This document shows positions 45,290-56,785 of a stretch of 64,000 nt of DNA, in pieces (the stretch's first letter is position 1; each line of letters begins with the position of its first letter). Made by a program: the position numbers and the translations under genes. A model generated the notes under the pieces. It worked only from the letters and a program-made list of their open reading frames with translations. It searched no databases and had not been told where the DNA came from. Origin of the DNA: Melieria omissa (lineage: Eukaryota > Arthropoda > Insecta > Diptera > Ulidiidae); contig OZ020267.1 of assembly GCA_963971225.1 (NCBI GenBank), positions 118,599,891 through 118,663,890 on the forward strand, written 5' to 3'.

Positions 45290-47703
45290 AGGGTTTAGTT
45301 GGCCTTCTGGCCGTTTATTTAAGTAATAATATTAACAGTAAGTATCTTTGAATTTTGCCGTGCGGCTCGCAGTCCCACGTTTTGATTTCCACCGAAGACT
45401 GCCCGTTTTATCCGTCTTTTCCGTTTCAAAAGTCCCGTTATTACTCAACGTCTCGTCAAATGTTCGTTCAGTCAGGATTGCTTCTGTTCGTAGTTTGTGC
45501 TTCGTCCGTCTTGAGTACTTCCCTACATTTAAGATTAAGATTAAGATTGGGTAGCGGGAGTCGAGCACTACCTGCCCGAGACACTGCGTCCAGTGTTGAA
45601 CTATTGTGTCACGTCCCTTTATCTTACTGGAGGAGTTCGTATCCTCCAATATTATCCAGGAATTCTTTTATTTTCCTTAGATCAAATTCAGACAGATCCT
45701 TTGTCTGTATCAGTTCCCTCCCCAATACCCGCTTTCTTGCGTGTATGAGGGCGGGACATTCCGTTATGATGTGTACAGAAGTCTCCTCGTCTTCCATACA
45801 AAATCTGCATAGTTCGTTGTCCGTGATTCCCAGTCGCGCTCTATGCATATTTAGCAGACAGTGTCCGCTTAGGATCCCCGTCATGAATCTAAGCTCTGCT
45901 CGGCTTAGCTCCAAGAGGTAATTAGATTTCTTTGCAGAGTAAACTGGAAAGAAGAGCTTGGAACAGCGTTGTCCCACTGTGTTCGACCATTTGTGATTAG
46001 CTCGATTTAGAAATTCCTGTTTTACACAATGTCTGTAATGAGTCTTGCTAACACTTATGATTGGTTCAGGTCCGTAGGGTCGTCTTGCCGCCCCCTCCTT
46101 TGCCAATCTGTCCGCCTCCTCATTACCATCGTGTCCACAGTGCGCAGGTACCCAGTGTATTATCACTTGGTTGTCCTTAGAAAGATCTTGGAGGACAGCG
46201 ACTGTCTCCCAGACCAGTTTAGAGTCAAATGTCGTCGAGTTCAGAGCTTTGATTGCAGCCTGACTGTCAGACATTATGAATATCCTCTTCCTTTTAAAGT
46301 TAAGTGTTAGTATTGTCCTGGCACATTCATTAATGGCATAGACCTCAGCCTGGAAGACTGTGGCCTTGTCCCCAAGACTGACTGAAAGTTGGGAGCCAGA
46401 GCTATAAATTCCCGCTCCTGTTCCTTCTTCCGTCTTGGACCCATCAGTGTACCATACAATATCATCACACATCGGACTGATTCTATTATCAGCCCAGTCC
46501 TTCCTGTGCGGTATGTACGTTTTGTACCTTCTTCTGAAGAGGTGCTTCTGAGGCATCAGATCAAGGGGCATCCAAAAGCCTCCATCTCGCCTCCTGTCCC
46601 TCAGCAGTGATAAGTGACCGATTGCCTGTGTATTCTTCGGTATAGATCCACTATGCATCAGTCTGTGAGTGCTGGCTATTGCAGCCATTTGCACTTTGAG
46701 TTCCAGCGGCATCGCCCCCAGTATAACATTAAGGGCTGCCGTCGGAGTCGTCCTGAGACATCCTGTTATGCAGGTATTTGCTAGTCGTTGTAGTTTCTCT
46801 AGCTTAGTCGCAGTTGTTACTTCTGTCTTCCTCCACCAAACTATCGCCCCGTAGGTTATCGTTGGCAGAACTACCAGGGAGTATAGTTTTTGAAGCCACT
46901 TCGGTCTCAATCCCCAGTTTTTACCACAGATTCTTTTGCAACTCCAGAGGGCATTGCCTGCTCTCTTGATAGTGCGATCAACGTGGGGTTTCCAGTTCAA
47001 TTTACTGTCTAGAATTACCCCTAGGTACTTGACCTCATTCGAGATGTTCAGCACCTTACCAAAGATCTCCATCTGTCCAAGGTCAAATTTCCTTTTAAAG
47101 GTAAAAGGCACAATAATTGTTTTGTCCGGGTTCACAGACAGTTTCTGTCTTACACACCAGCGCTCCACAATTTTCATCGCGTTCTGTAGCAAGTCCGAGA
47201 CTGTATGTCCGTCTTTGCCCCTGACCGCAATGACTAGGTCGTCTGCATAAGCGATGACTTCATATCCCTGCTCCGTAAGTGAGCGGATTAGTCCATCAAC
47301 GACCACAGACCACAGCAGTGGGGATAGTACCCCTCCCTGGGGACATCCCCTCCCTGTTCTTGCAGATAGCTCTACCGCCCCTAAGTTGGACTGAATCATC
47401 CTACTTTCAAGCATGGATGATATCCATCTTATAAGAGTGGTAGGCACCTGAAATTCTTCTAGCGCCCTTTCAATCGCTTCGAAGGTCGTGTAGTTGAAGG
47501 CCCCTTCTATGTCTAGGAAACCTGCCAGACAGATTTCCTTTTCCTCCAGGGACTTCTCTATCTTGCCTACCAGCGCCGATAGGGCCGTTTCAGTGGATCT
47601 ACCTTTCTGGTAGGCATGTTGGTTCGCGCTTAGGGGGCATCGAGGAAGAATGTCTTCTCTCAGGAAGCGGTCAACGGCCTTTTCCAAGCCCTTTAGTCCC
47701 TAC
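45290..47703 (-). mobile_element. LINE-3: 5'-truncated RNase H-bearing LINE
   Basis: Contains the long frame at 45624-47687 and a ~330-bp 3' UTR ending in GGCCAACTAAACCCTACATA. The 5' end is cut within the RT domain just before 47700. No clear target duplication was seen. Confidence 0.8.
45624..47687 (-). CDS. Reverse transcriptase/RNase H polyprotein fragment of LINE-3
   Basis: Uninterrupted for 687 codons. RT motifs are FLDIEGAFNY (residues 57-66), GCPQGGVLSPLLW (about 114) and VIAYADDLVIAV with catalytic YADD at 147-150. RNase H has D415 (YTDGSK), E448 (VFQAEVYAI), D474 (MSDSQAAI) and D526 (EADRLAKEG), all present. The C-terminus has a Cys/His motif (CRFC...HIITEC). The first codon is TTG after an upstream stop, so there is no true start. 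The endonuclease and early RT are lost by 5' truncation. It belongs to the I/LOA/R1-type group by domain order. The open frame suggests a relatively recent insertion. Confidence 0.88.
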   Translation of the reverse strand: MEKAVDRFLREDILPRCPLSANQHAYQKGRSTETALSALVGKIEKSLEEKEICLAGFLDIEGAFNYTTFEAIERALEEFQVPTTLIRWISSMLESRMIQSNLGAVELSARTGRGCPQGGVLSPLLWSVVVDGLIRSLTEQGYEVIAYADDLVIAVRGKDGHTVSDLLQNAMKIVERWCVRQKLSVNPDKTIIVPFTFKRKFDLGQMEIFGKVLNISNEVKYLGVILDSKLNWKPHVDRTIKRAGNALWSCKRICGKNWGLRPKWLQKLYSLVVLPTITYGAIVWWRKTEVTTATKLEKLQRLANTCITGCLRTTPTAALNVILGAMPLELKVQMAAIASTHRLMHSGSIPKNTQAIGHLSLLRDRRRDGGFWMPLDLMPQKHLFRRRYKTYIPHRKDWADNRISPMCDDIVWYTDGSKTEEGTGAGIYSSGSQLSVSLGDKATVFQAEVYAINECARTILTLNFKRKRIFIMSDSQAAIKALNSTTFDSKLVWETVAVLQDLSKDNQVIIHWVPAHCGHDGNEEADRLAKEGAARRPYGPEPIISVSKTHYRHCVKQEFLNRANHKWSNTVGQRCSKLFFPVYSAKKSNYLLELSRAELRFMTGILSGHCLLNMHRARLGITDNELCRFCMEDEETSVHIITECPALIHARKRVLGRELIQTKDLSEFDLRKIKEFLDNIGGYELLQ

Positions 47704-47719
47704 ATTTATTTAAACATCT

Positions 47720-47880
47720 AAAATCCGGCCTAAGTGTTAAACCCTAAACCTCATAATTCTGAAAACTTTGCACTTAAACTTTGGGATTCACTACCACCTG
47801 AAATCGAATCTGTAAAGCAAACTATATGTTTTATAACTTCAAACTGTCTTCCGTTTATTTATTATTTATTTATTTTTCCC
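47720..47880 (+). pseudogene. Possible C-terminal scrap of a Jockey/CR1-like LINE
   Basis: The + strand reads NFALKLWDSLPPEIESVK, like the W..LP..I... segment near the end of LINE proteins. It is followed by TTTATTTATTATTTATTTAT, similar to the 3' tail of LINE-4. Short and low confidence. Confidence 0.35.
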
Positions 47881-49310
47881 TTACAATTTACAATTTTTAA
47901 ATCAAAAAGGCAAGGTGAACTTTTTCAAATATACCATTATGTTCCTAATGGCCGCAGCTTCGCGAATATTAAACGCCTTTAAAATTTTTGACTACTACTA
48001 TACTACTATACAAGTTTGAATTAACTGTTATTTTGTGCCTTTTATCATTTTAGACAAAAATAACTATGTATTACTTTTGACTTTTATGTTATCGGTCATA
48101 AATAACAGCTAAAAAGTCACAAAGACTTTTTTCGGTTAAATATCCATATCATTTGAATTTCTTCGAAGACTGTTTGACGTTTTTTGTTTAGAGGAATCTC
48201 TGCAATGCGGTCGTTGTACTAAAGACTAAAACAAGTTTTATAGCTGTGCCCGCTGATGAGATGAAAAAATGCTATCAATAGTTTTTTAGTCGGTAGCAAA
48301 CCGCCTTGAAAAAATTCTAAGTGTCTTATATATTGACTGAAAAATAATTCACAAAAATAAGTATTGATTTTTGATCAATAAAATAAAAGCAAAATAAATA
48401 CCAATAATCTTATCAACTTATCACTTACTATTTAACGCAATTTCACCTTTTACACAGAACTTTTCCACTGTATATGGAATTAAATGGTGATAGCTGATGA
48501 TATTAAATATTTCTGTGGGTGATAATGCTCGAAGCAACTTGGTCACATTTGTCATCCCTTATTTAAAATTCACCCCAATGCATATCTAGTGTAAGTTTTG
48601 TATTAAGAAAAGTAAATTATAGCCTGTCGAGATTTTGTAATAGTAATTAATCTTATATAATTGATATTTACACCACTGGGTAATGTCATTTCACAATTAC
48701 AATAGTAAACTCGCAGAAAATAAATAAATTAACATTAAAGAAAAAGTTTTAAAGTGTATAAATGTACATTAGGCATGATTTAGTGCATATTTTTCGATTA
48801 TCATATTCCAAACTTTTATGAAGTTTGACGAAAAAGCACATGAACCAAAACTTGGGGGCTTGAGTAAGGGTAAATGGCACCGCTTCGAAGTCAAATTTTC
48901 ATATTTTCTAAACATACTTATCCCCTATCTTCAATCCTTAATGGGGCTATCATACAAAAAAATCGTTTTAATAAAATGGGCTCCTACTGCCCCAGGTTTC
49001 CTTAATGGGACATGTTAGACTGTTCATCATTTATTTTTCCTTTCAAATGTTTCTTCTAAATAAACTTTCCTATCAAGGTTGACTTTTTTCTAATAAATGA
49101 GGTCTTCACCTATAAATACAATAGTTAGGTAGGTAATTGAGGAGACACTGCATCTCGGAAACTGCTGAACTATGTGAACGAACATTGGACAACACTAATC
49201 AATGCTACTATCTGCCGGAGGCTCGAACCCAGGGTCGTGGCCAGCTGAGTCCTGACGCACGTTGAGATGTATGCTGTCGAAGTTGCCAAAAAGTGAATTA
49301 ATAAAAATGT
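47881..49310 (+). other. Shox intron 3 section, no gene recognised
   Basis: AT-rich. An open frame at 48818-49018 has no recognisable family. A GC-richer patch at 49130-49260 (GAGGCTCGAACCCAGGGTCG) resembles a tRNA-derived B box but is too poor to call. Confidence 0.35.
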
Positions 49311-50151
49311 TTAAAAACACTTCTGTTACCTTGGGTTACTTTTTGGTGAAAAATTAACTTTAAAGTGCCGTAACTTTCTTATTTCTGGCGAAGAATTGCT
49401 TTCCTTTGGACTCAGTGACTACTTTTATACCATTTGAATATATGCTAAATTTCATCTTATTTGCAACATTGGTTTACGTGCAAATGAGCAACTATACAAA
49501 TTTGACCTTAGGGTCATTTTATGACCCGTAGTACTGAACGCAAGAAGTTGGTCGATGCGATGTGAATTATTATATTATTAGATTTGGTTTCAAAGTGCCG
49601 TGGATAAATGTTTCTGGCAATTTTGTTTTGTTTTGTGTTGATAAGAGGGCGTGGCGCTAGCTACACAACGCTTTTTACTATGGAGTAAAATTATGAGTCA
49701 TACAGCACTGCAATTTCGTGCAGTGTCCCCATGTAGACATATTGTTCCACTGGAAATATTTCATGGGCGGTAAGTAATGGGCGTGGCACTCTTTTAACGA
49801 TACTCTTTTAACGAACGATGCATATAACTTCGGAACTATAAGTCGCACATCAATGACACTAAGATCGAACTTACTATTGGGTCATGTTTTTCGACAGGGG
49901 AAAAGCGAGGAAAGAGAAAACGGCATTTAATAAAGGGCGTGGTTCGCCCATACATCAGTATAAGAGCTTTTAAGTTTCAAAGGATCGAAACCCAATGGGA
50001 CGACAACTTTGTTTCTGGTATGAAATCTTGATTGAAGTTTTCAATATAAGTAAATAGTACATACTTATTTATACGATTTTTAGCCAGTAATAAATTTTCT
50101 AAAAATTTCCAAAAGGAATGTGAACAAGCTAGATCACGTTTATGGAACATA

Positions 50152-51413
50152 ACACTTCGTTCAATAATGTGTGTGACTGACACATAGATGGCGGCACTTA
50201 TACTAAATCAATATTTTTTTTCGAAATTGTGAACCTTTTTAGGCTTACTGTCAAAATTATATGTCAATCCGACCATTAGTTTACAAGTTACAGTGCTTTA
50301 AGTGACACTACTTTTGAGTTTTCAAAGAAAATGAATTCAAAGCAATTCCGTGTGCTGATTTATCATTGTTTTTTAATGAAAAAAAATACTGTTCAATGCC
50401 AGGAATGGCTTGAAAAACATTATTCGGACTCTGCTCCATCAAAAAGAACCATTTGTTATTTTCATGCCGAATTCAAACGTGGTCGTACAGACACCGATGA
50501 CATTCCATCTACTGGACGGCCAAATGACGCTGTTATTCCGGAAAACGTTAAAAAAACACTGAAAATCATTATGTCCGACCGTAAAGTGAAAGTGGGAGAG
50601 ATTGCTGACATTCTAAAGATATCAGCAGGCAGTGTACACACCATAATACACGAACATTTGGTTATGAAAAAGGTGTTTTCGAAATGGGTGCCGCGTTTGC
50701 TCACACCGGAGCAAAAACAACAACGAATCGATGATTCAAAGAGCTGTTTGGAGATGTTTACGCGCAACAAGTCGGAGTTTTTGCGTCGGTACATCACAAT
50801 GGATGAAACATGGATCCACCATTTCACTCCAGAGTCAAATCGGCAGTCTGCTGAGTGGCATGCAACTCGTGAAAGCCGCCCAAAGCGTCCAAAGGCACAA
50901 ACATCGGCTGGCAAGGTTATGGCGTCAGTATTTTGGGATGTGCACGGAATAATATTCATCGACTATCTTGAGAAAGAGAAAACAATCAATAGCGACTATT
51001 ATATAGCGTTGTTGGAACGTTTGAAAGAAGAAATCGCGATTAAGCGGCCCCATATGAAGAAGAAAAAAGTGTTGTTTCACCAAGACAATGCACCGTGTCA
51101 CAAGTCGATGAAAACGATGGCAAAAATGCATGAATTGGGCTTCGAATTGCTGGCCCCCAGCGACTACTGGCTCTTCGCAGACCTCAAAAAGATGCTCCGT
51201 GGTAAGAGATTTGGCTCAAATGATGAAGTAATCGCCGAAACTAACGCCTATTTTGAAGGCAAAGAAAAATCGTTCTACAAAGGCGGTATCGAAAGATTGG
51301 AAAAGCGTTGGAATGATTGTATCTCCCTAAAAGGGGACTATGTTGATGAATACAAATTTTGGCAAAAAAATGTGTTTTAATTAGTTAGTCACACACATTA
51401 TTGAACGAAGTGT
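50152..51413 (+). mobile_element. Mariner element, full length with intact TIRs
   Basis: A 27-bp perfect TIR starts ACACTTCGTTCAATAATGTG at both ends. TA duplications lie at 50150-50151 and 51414-51415. Length is 1,262 bp. It encloses a single transposase frame. The TIR perfection and open frame suggest a young insertion in Shox intron 3. Confidence 0.93.
50331..51380 (+). CDS. Mariner transposase with a 9-residue deletion at the catalytic site
   Basis: The 349-codon frame starts MNSKQFRVLIYHCFLM. The HTH region includes GEIADILKISAGSVHTIIHE and WVPRLLTPEQ. Catalytic D158 lies in TMDETWIHHF, D252 in HQDNAPCH and D278 in LAPSDYW. Mariners keep 34 residues between the second and third Asp (D34D); here only 25 remain because the PHPPYSPDL-type stretch between ELL and APSD is missing (junction near 51152). 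No stop or frameshift exists otherwise. Closest in style to the mellifera subfamily. Probably inactive, yet it could still bind TIRs. Confidence 0.9.
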   Translation: MNSKQFRVLIYHCFLMKKNTVQCQEWLEKHYSDSAPSKRTICYFHAEFKRGRTDTDDIPSTGRPNDAVIPENVKKTLKIIMSDRKVKVGEIADILKISAGSVHTIIHEHLVMKKVFSKWVPRLLTPEQKQQRIDDSKSCLEMFTRNKSEFLRRYITMDETWIHHFTPESNRQSAEWHATRESRPKRPKAQTSAGKVMASVFWDVHGIIFIDYLEKEKTINSDYYIALLERLKEEIAIKRPHMKKKKVLFHQDNAPCHKSMKTMAKMHELGFELLAPSDYWLFADLKKMLRGKRFGSNDEVIAETNAYFEGKEKSFYKGGIERLEKRWNDCISLKGDYVDEYKFWQKNVF

Positions 51414-51842
51414 TATTCATGTTAGTGACAAATTGCTCGTTGCTGTAGTTCGCAACTCTTTTATCCCTTGCTACTTACTGGGCTTCTATTTTGCGAAAAG
51501 AAAGGAAACCAATAATATAACCGTGTGAGTTATCCTCAGCAGTACAGTCACTAAAGAAGGAGATACTCAGTGAAAGGAAACGATGGGGCGCAATCTGGGT
51601 CAGCCATTTTCTTCTTCGGGAAATTAATTAATATATATTATAATTTGTATTGGTTTATTGGTGTCAATATCTAGTCTAACTATAATATTTTGGCATACTT
51701 TTATAAATTAAATCTCTAAACTGAGTAATTTTTTGTAGGCCACGGGAACAGGCTTTTTTGCGAAATCATTTATTTTTGGGCGATTAATGGTTATTATAAT
51801 TTATTATAAATAATATAATTGTCCAACAATTAGTTACGATAT

Positions 51843-51951
51843 AGTTTTAACTTCCGAAGAAATCGCAAGAATTAAAGTGCCTGAGAAAAAAATCAAGAAC
51901 CCGGACATGGTTTCCATGTTTAACATATTTAACTACAGTAAGGCCAAATAG
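51843..51951 (+). other. Unassigned short open segment after an AG acceptor-like site
   Basis: After atatag the frame reads LTSEEIARIKVPEKKIKNPD then MVSMFNIFNYSKAK and TAG. Composition is protein-like (Glu/Lys-rich) and unlike the AT-rich flanks. It may be a relic of the outer element's transposase or a stray exon. No family is recognised. Confidence 0.25.
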
Positions 51952-52219
51952 TCGCTTTTCAATAATAAAAGTAATAAAAGTAAGTAAAGTAACTAATTGT
52001 TCAGATCACATTGTCTTTTGAACAAAACTTTTTTGAACAAAATACAAAGAAAACACGGGGTCATTTACTGACCCGAAAGGTCACATGTGCGAGTTTTTCC
52101 TAGGGTAACAGAGGGGTTACAAATCTTTTATTACCGAACTTGCAATAAACTAAAGGAAGGAATAGGAAGAGAAGAAAAGCCATAAATTAAAATGCGTGAA
52201 TTGATGAGAAATATAGTTA

Positions 52220-52422
52220 ATAATAATAATAATAATTGATTGGCACGACAGCCCGCTTACGCGAGACTAAGGCCTAGCTTCCCGCAACCACCCGTGTTGT
52301 GCGTGTGAATTTTGTACGCGGGTGGAAGGGACCTACAGTTTTATGCCGGTTCCGAACGGCAGGTTGGGAGCTTTTTCATAGGCAATTTTTACTCTCAGAG
52401 GTTTGCCATTTCCAGCTGAAAT
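52220..52422 (-). mobile_element. SINE family B, copy B5 (5'-truncated)
   Basis: A 13-bp perfect target duplication AGAAATATAGTTA (52207-52219, 52423-52435). The (AAT)n tail is at the left. The tRNA head is missing: the copy ends at CATTTCCAGCTG. Confidence 0.9.
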
Positions 52423-52781
52423 AGAAATATAGTTAGAACTTATAAATTGTCATTGAGCATAGTATCATAATAAAGTTGTCTAATAAAGCAAAGTACTCCT
52501 TATGTACCTGTACTTTAATTGACAAACTTTGTCAAAAAAAATCATCAGCAGAGTGTTCAAATTGTGTATGATGGAGACATACATAGTTGTATTGTATTTG
52601 GAATTCATATATGAATTATTTTTCCTTTTATTTTTACTCCAGTTATGTTTGAACGAAAATGCGGCTTTGGTTCAATATTTTTTTGAACTGAACCGCAAAA
52701 TTTACGTAATTTCCACAATTTGTTTTTGCTCAGTGTTTACTACTACACTACTTTTTAGTAGTATGCTATGGTTATTGAGAA

Positions 52782-53007
52782 CCGGCCTCGATAGTCCAGC
52801 GGGTAGCGCGCTGGTTTCTCATACCGAGGCCCTAGGTTTGATTCCTAGCTTGGGCAGGTGACCATGAAGCAGATGAGAATTACAAGAATCACACAAGTGC
52901 GCTCTTGGCAGGCAATAGTTAAACCTCCAAGTTTGAAAGAAAAGCTGCCAATCGCCGTTCGGATTCGGCGTTAAATTATATGTCCCCTCCTCCACCCTTT
53001 CCCCATA
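52782..53007 (+). mobile_element. SINE family A, copy A4 (3'-truncated)
   Basis: Head GCCTCGATAGTCCAGCGGGT and B-box-like GGTTTGATTCC. The body runs to CCCTTTCCCCAT and then stops, lacking the LINE-like tail. A 30-bp deletion follows the head. Confidence 0.8.
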
Positions 53008-53159
53008 AATGTAATATATGTAAGTTTAATCAGACAGCAAAAAGCAATGACAAATATTTATTTAATAGCAAATAGTCTTTGAAAAATACATATATTTATG
53101 TAAATGAATGAATTATTTTTTTATATTGTTTTCGTACTTATGTTTATATGCTCTATTGT

Positions 53160-53465
53160 TTGGTCCGCGTCTTCGCTATTTTTTGTTTTGCTTCCGACCG
53201 GTCAGGCACTTTCTGCTGTTTGTAGGTCCTTAATCATTGACTTCGCTTATATCGCATAACAGTTGATTTCGATGTGCCTGCTGCAGCTGTAACATCTCGA
53301 GTCGACCTCGTAGATTATTCCGATATGTGCTAACAATCCTTTTCAGCACTTCTGGGTGACTTGGACCTTTTTTTCTGCCTGATCCTTCGGTTCTGTAGAT
53401 GGAATTTCCCGCGTTGTAGTTGTTTATAACATTATAAACCGTCGCTACGCTCGCCTTTCTTTAGC
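53160..53465 (-). pseudogene. Tc1/mariner-class transposase N-terminal relic
   Basis: The minus strand reads ASVATVYNVINNYNAGNSIY then RTEGSGRKKGPSHPEVLKRI, and after a frameshift STRDVTAAAGTSKSTVMRYK, a DNA-binding HTH of the IS630-Tc1-mariner type. It ends where the next element begins (53466). Confidence 0.55.
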
Positions 53466-54736
53466 GGCCTTTAGACAGTCGCACATGTTTGCAATCATGT
53501 GCGATGGGGGAAATGTGCGATGAGCGTTTACACGGTCAAACATGTGCGCACACTTCAGTTGTCTCGCTGCTGCCAACGAAGCAACATGGTATGCGCTTTC
53601 GCATCAATTTCTTTAAGGGGAGGTTCTCCTCTTTTCGGCCGAAAATAAAGCGAAATTCTTTCATTTACTGTCGGATAATGAAACGACTCACGAATAGACG
53701 GTTTTGATGATTTATTAAGCCATCTTTCTAAAATACAAGAAAAAAATTTTTTTTTACAAAATCCAATATGGCGGCCCAAAAATGGCGGGTCTTGTCAACC
53801 TCTGCAAGCGAGACATTGTTCGGAAACGTCAAGACTGTAGCCACTTGTAGTGAACTGAAATCAAAAATTTTTTTTTTATAGTAAAGAATATTAAATTCCC
53901 TATGACTTATACCTATTTTTGAATAATTTTTATAAAAAATCATCTAATTTATGCATAATCATAGAAAAAGTTCAATTTTTACCATCTTTTTTTCGACTTT
54001 TCTTTTGTTAAAAGACTATTATTACACAGTTGTTTATATTTGTTTTAGGTATAAGTCATATAAAAAATCATACCCTTTAAGAAATGCTATAGATGAAGTA
54101 ACTCGGATAAGTAGATCATGAGTTACGCTTGACGTTAGGATGAAAAAAATGGTTTTGAGATAAACGCGTAAAGATCTTTGGCCGCGCAGTAAAATAGCAC
54201 CAGAGCGTTCCTCCGCGCGCGAAAGTTCGACGCATCAGAGACGCTCCTATGCGATAAATATGCTGCGGATCGAAAAATCCTTTTGCACACATATTCTCGA
54301 CATTCATACCTTTCATTTCATCAAAAAAAAAAAATTGATTTTTTGAAAAAAAAGAGGAGAACCTCCCCTTAAATTTGCATAAAAGCACCTCTATGCTGCG
54401 TTTCTTTTAATTTTTATTTTTATATTCTTCACCTTTTACTTTTCACAGTTCGGGATTGTGTTTATACACCTCAAAGAACTCCTTCCATAATATTTCATTT
54501 TTTTGCGACGCCATCCTCACTGCTCGCTGTCCACCGATCGAATGAAAAAATGCACTATGTGTGTCACACAGCCGTTTACACGGTCGCACATGTGCGTCGC
54601 GCCGACAGAGAAATCAAAAAATTTTGAAAACCGTCGCACATGTCCGACGACACGAATTTCTTGCGTTTACACGGTCATTCTTCTCGTCGCGCCGCACATG
54701 ATTGCGGACATGTGCGACCGTCTAAAGGCCGCTTTT
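53466..54736. mobile_element. Non-autonomous element with CACATGTGCG repeats, PIF-like
   Basis: The ends AGCGGCCTTTAGACAGTCGC and the inverse (GCGACCGTCTAAAGGCCGCT) form a ~30-bp TIR. ACACGGTC and CACATGTGCG motifs recur in both subterminal regions. A minus-strand scrap at about 54395-54520 reads MASQKNEILWKEFFEVYKHN then PEL, stop, KVKGEEYKNKN, a MADF-like DNA-binding start as found in some PIF/Harbinger elements. Interrupted by TTAA copy d. About 510 bp without it. Confidence 0.7.
53613..54372. mobile_element. TTAA-bounded element, copy d (nested)
   Basis: TTAA at both ends. The TIR GGGGAGGTTCTCCTCTTTT is perfect at both ends. 760 bp, non-coding. Its TIR differs from those of copies a-c after the first bases. 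Confidence 0.83.
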
Positions 54737-54959
54737 CCCTTGCAATGCTTAGTCTAGACTTCGTCTTAAGTTAAGTCATTTTTGTTATTATTATACTAGT
54801 TCCAAGTAAAACTGAATATGTCTTCGATACGTGTACTTTTCAGTTTTCAAGAAATATTAAATAAATTTAGAAAGTTTTTTTTTGATACATAAAAAAAAGA
54901 AAGGTGATACATTTTAGATCTCTTCTGTGCTACATTTTTTCACAAGGCTGCGGTCACAC

Positions 54960-55631
54960 TAGGTCTGTTTGGCAGAGAATAATATGTACGAATTTGTACG
55001 AATTTGTACAAATTTTTACTGGATCCTGTTTGTTGACGCCAAATCTCCAGTAACGAGAGAGAAACTGAGAGCGTAACGTGGCAGTTCATTTCGTGAGAAC
55101 TTGCAAGTTTTTACTGGAGAAATTTGTCCAGTAACTTTTTGCCAGTAAGAAAAAAGAACAAGAAAAACATATGACTTGCTGCCATATGAAACATAAATTT
55201 TGAAAACATTTGGAGGCAAATGGAAACAGCAAAGAAATTGTGCGTTCGCAAGTCTGCTGACCCACAACCGTCTTGCTCAGCTTTACCCGCTGAAGCTGAA
55301 AGGGAAGAATTGCCGATTGAGCGCAACGAACTATTTGCATTTTGCATTAAATGTCTGATTTAACTTAATTTTCCCTACCACTTCAAACCTCAAATAAAAC
55401 TTTTAGATCAGCTGTTTCGTTCTTTAACCCTCCTGTTTACACCCTTTTTACTGTGTATTGTGAGTGGGCCAAGTCCCAGTGGTGTAATCAAGAGTTAAAA
55501 CTCGCAAATTCTTACAAATTGCTGTTTGTTTACTTTTTTGGATACTTTGATTTTAGGGAGCGTACGCTGGCTTACTCTCCTAATATTTTTTACTGGATAA
55601 TTTTTACTGGAAATCTGGCCAAACAGACCTA
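54960..55631. mobile_element. Probable DNA element with TAGGTCTGTTTGGC ends
   Basis: TAGGTCTGTTTGGC at the left and inverted GCCAAACAGACCTA at the right. TTTTTACTGGAT-type motifs occur inside both ends. 672 bp. No transposase. Class unknown. Confidence 0.55.
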
Positions 55632-55895
55632 CTGTATGATTGTTTACAGCATTTCTTATGTCCTCCATAGCCATTTTAAAAAGGTGGTAAGCCTACTTGT
55701 AGCCCTTCTGCCCACCCTCTCACATCACATCACATCATTGAGAAATTTATAACGATGACGAGGATAGCACTGCGTTGTTAGCTGACGATACGACGATGAA
55801 TAACATACGAAAGTTGACGTATCGTCATAAAAATATGATATAAAAAAAAAGAAAAGGAAAATTCAATTTGGGAAAACCAGAATGTATATTGGGTA

Positions 55896-55933
55896 ACAAT
55901 ATACATCGTATACATCGTATACGATGTATATTG
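55896..55933. repeat. Perfect short palindrome
   Basis: ACAATATACATCGTATAC is followed by ATC and then the inverse ending GATGTATATTGT. AT-rich hairpin in Shox intron 3. Confidence 0.8.
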
Positions 55934-56593
55934 TTTTTGTTACAGTCAATAACAGTTATTAAATATTAAATATGAATATATATATATAATAATAATAAAT
56001 ACATATATATTTTCATGTTACAACGGTAAAAAATAATTATAGCAATTACAAAACTCAAATGAAATGAAAACTCTTTACTCTTTAGTTTAAAGCAAGAGTT
56101 TACATATATAGTAGATATATGAAATGTAGTTGCGCAAGCAAGGTGGTTGGGGATCCAAACCCGCCCAAATATCTTTTTTTACGAACAATTGTGGGGGCAC
56201 TTATGGTTTCAAAAAATATTAGACTCAAAAGTTGTCCCCCCAAATGAAATCCTGTGTGCGCCGGTGTGTGTTTATGTGGTTATTTGAAAATAAAAACAAG
56301 AACAAATAAAAGAAGAAATATTCTAATTTTCACAAACTGAAATTTGTTTGTCCTCCTATGAATTTTCGCATACTCAATATGAATTTGTATTTCTCAATAC
56401 AATTATGCTATTTAAGTAATAATAAGACAAAAAATTAAACACATAAAATGAGTTTGCGACATCCATCTGCAGATACGAACTTTTACAAAAATGATTTCCA
56501 GCTGTGTTTTGAAAAACCCTGTAGATATACTGCCTGTTTAAAGAAAATTTATTAATATGTATGTAATAATTACAGCTTATATTTTATTGTTAG

Positions 56594-56785
<192 letters not shown>

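Larger units (their letters stand above)
49319..52125. mobile_element. Candidate outer DNA element hosting the mariner
   Basis: AACACTTCTGTTACC at the left and inverted GGTAACAGAGGGGTT at the right, plus GGGTCATTTTATGACCC (left) and GGGTCATTTACTGACCC (right) palindromes, frame a region of about 1.5 kb once the mariner is removed. No transposase domain is recognised. Boundaries are uncertain. Confidence 0.35.

Noticed and set aside
45355..45921. 188-codon open frame on the + strand
   Set aside because: Antisense to the LINE-3 3' UTR and coding region; shadow of the real minus-strand frame.
49130..49260. Third tRNA-derived SINE
   Set aside because: Only a B-box-like stretch is present; no A box, tail or duplication.
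50462..50959. 165-codon frame on the minus strand within the mariner
   Set aside because: Shadow of the mariner transposase; no independent signal.
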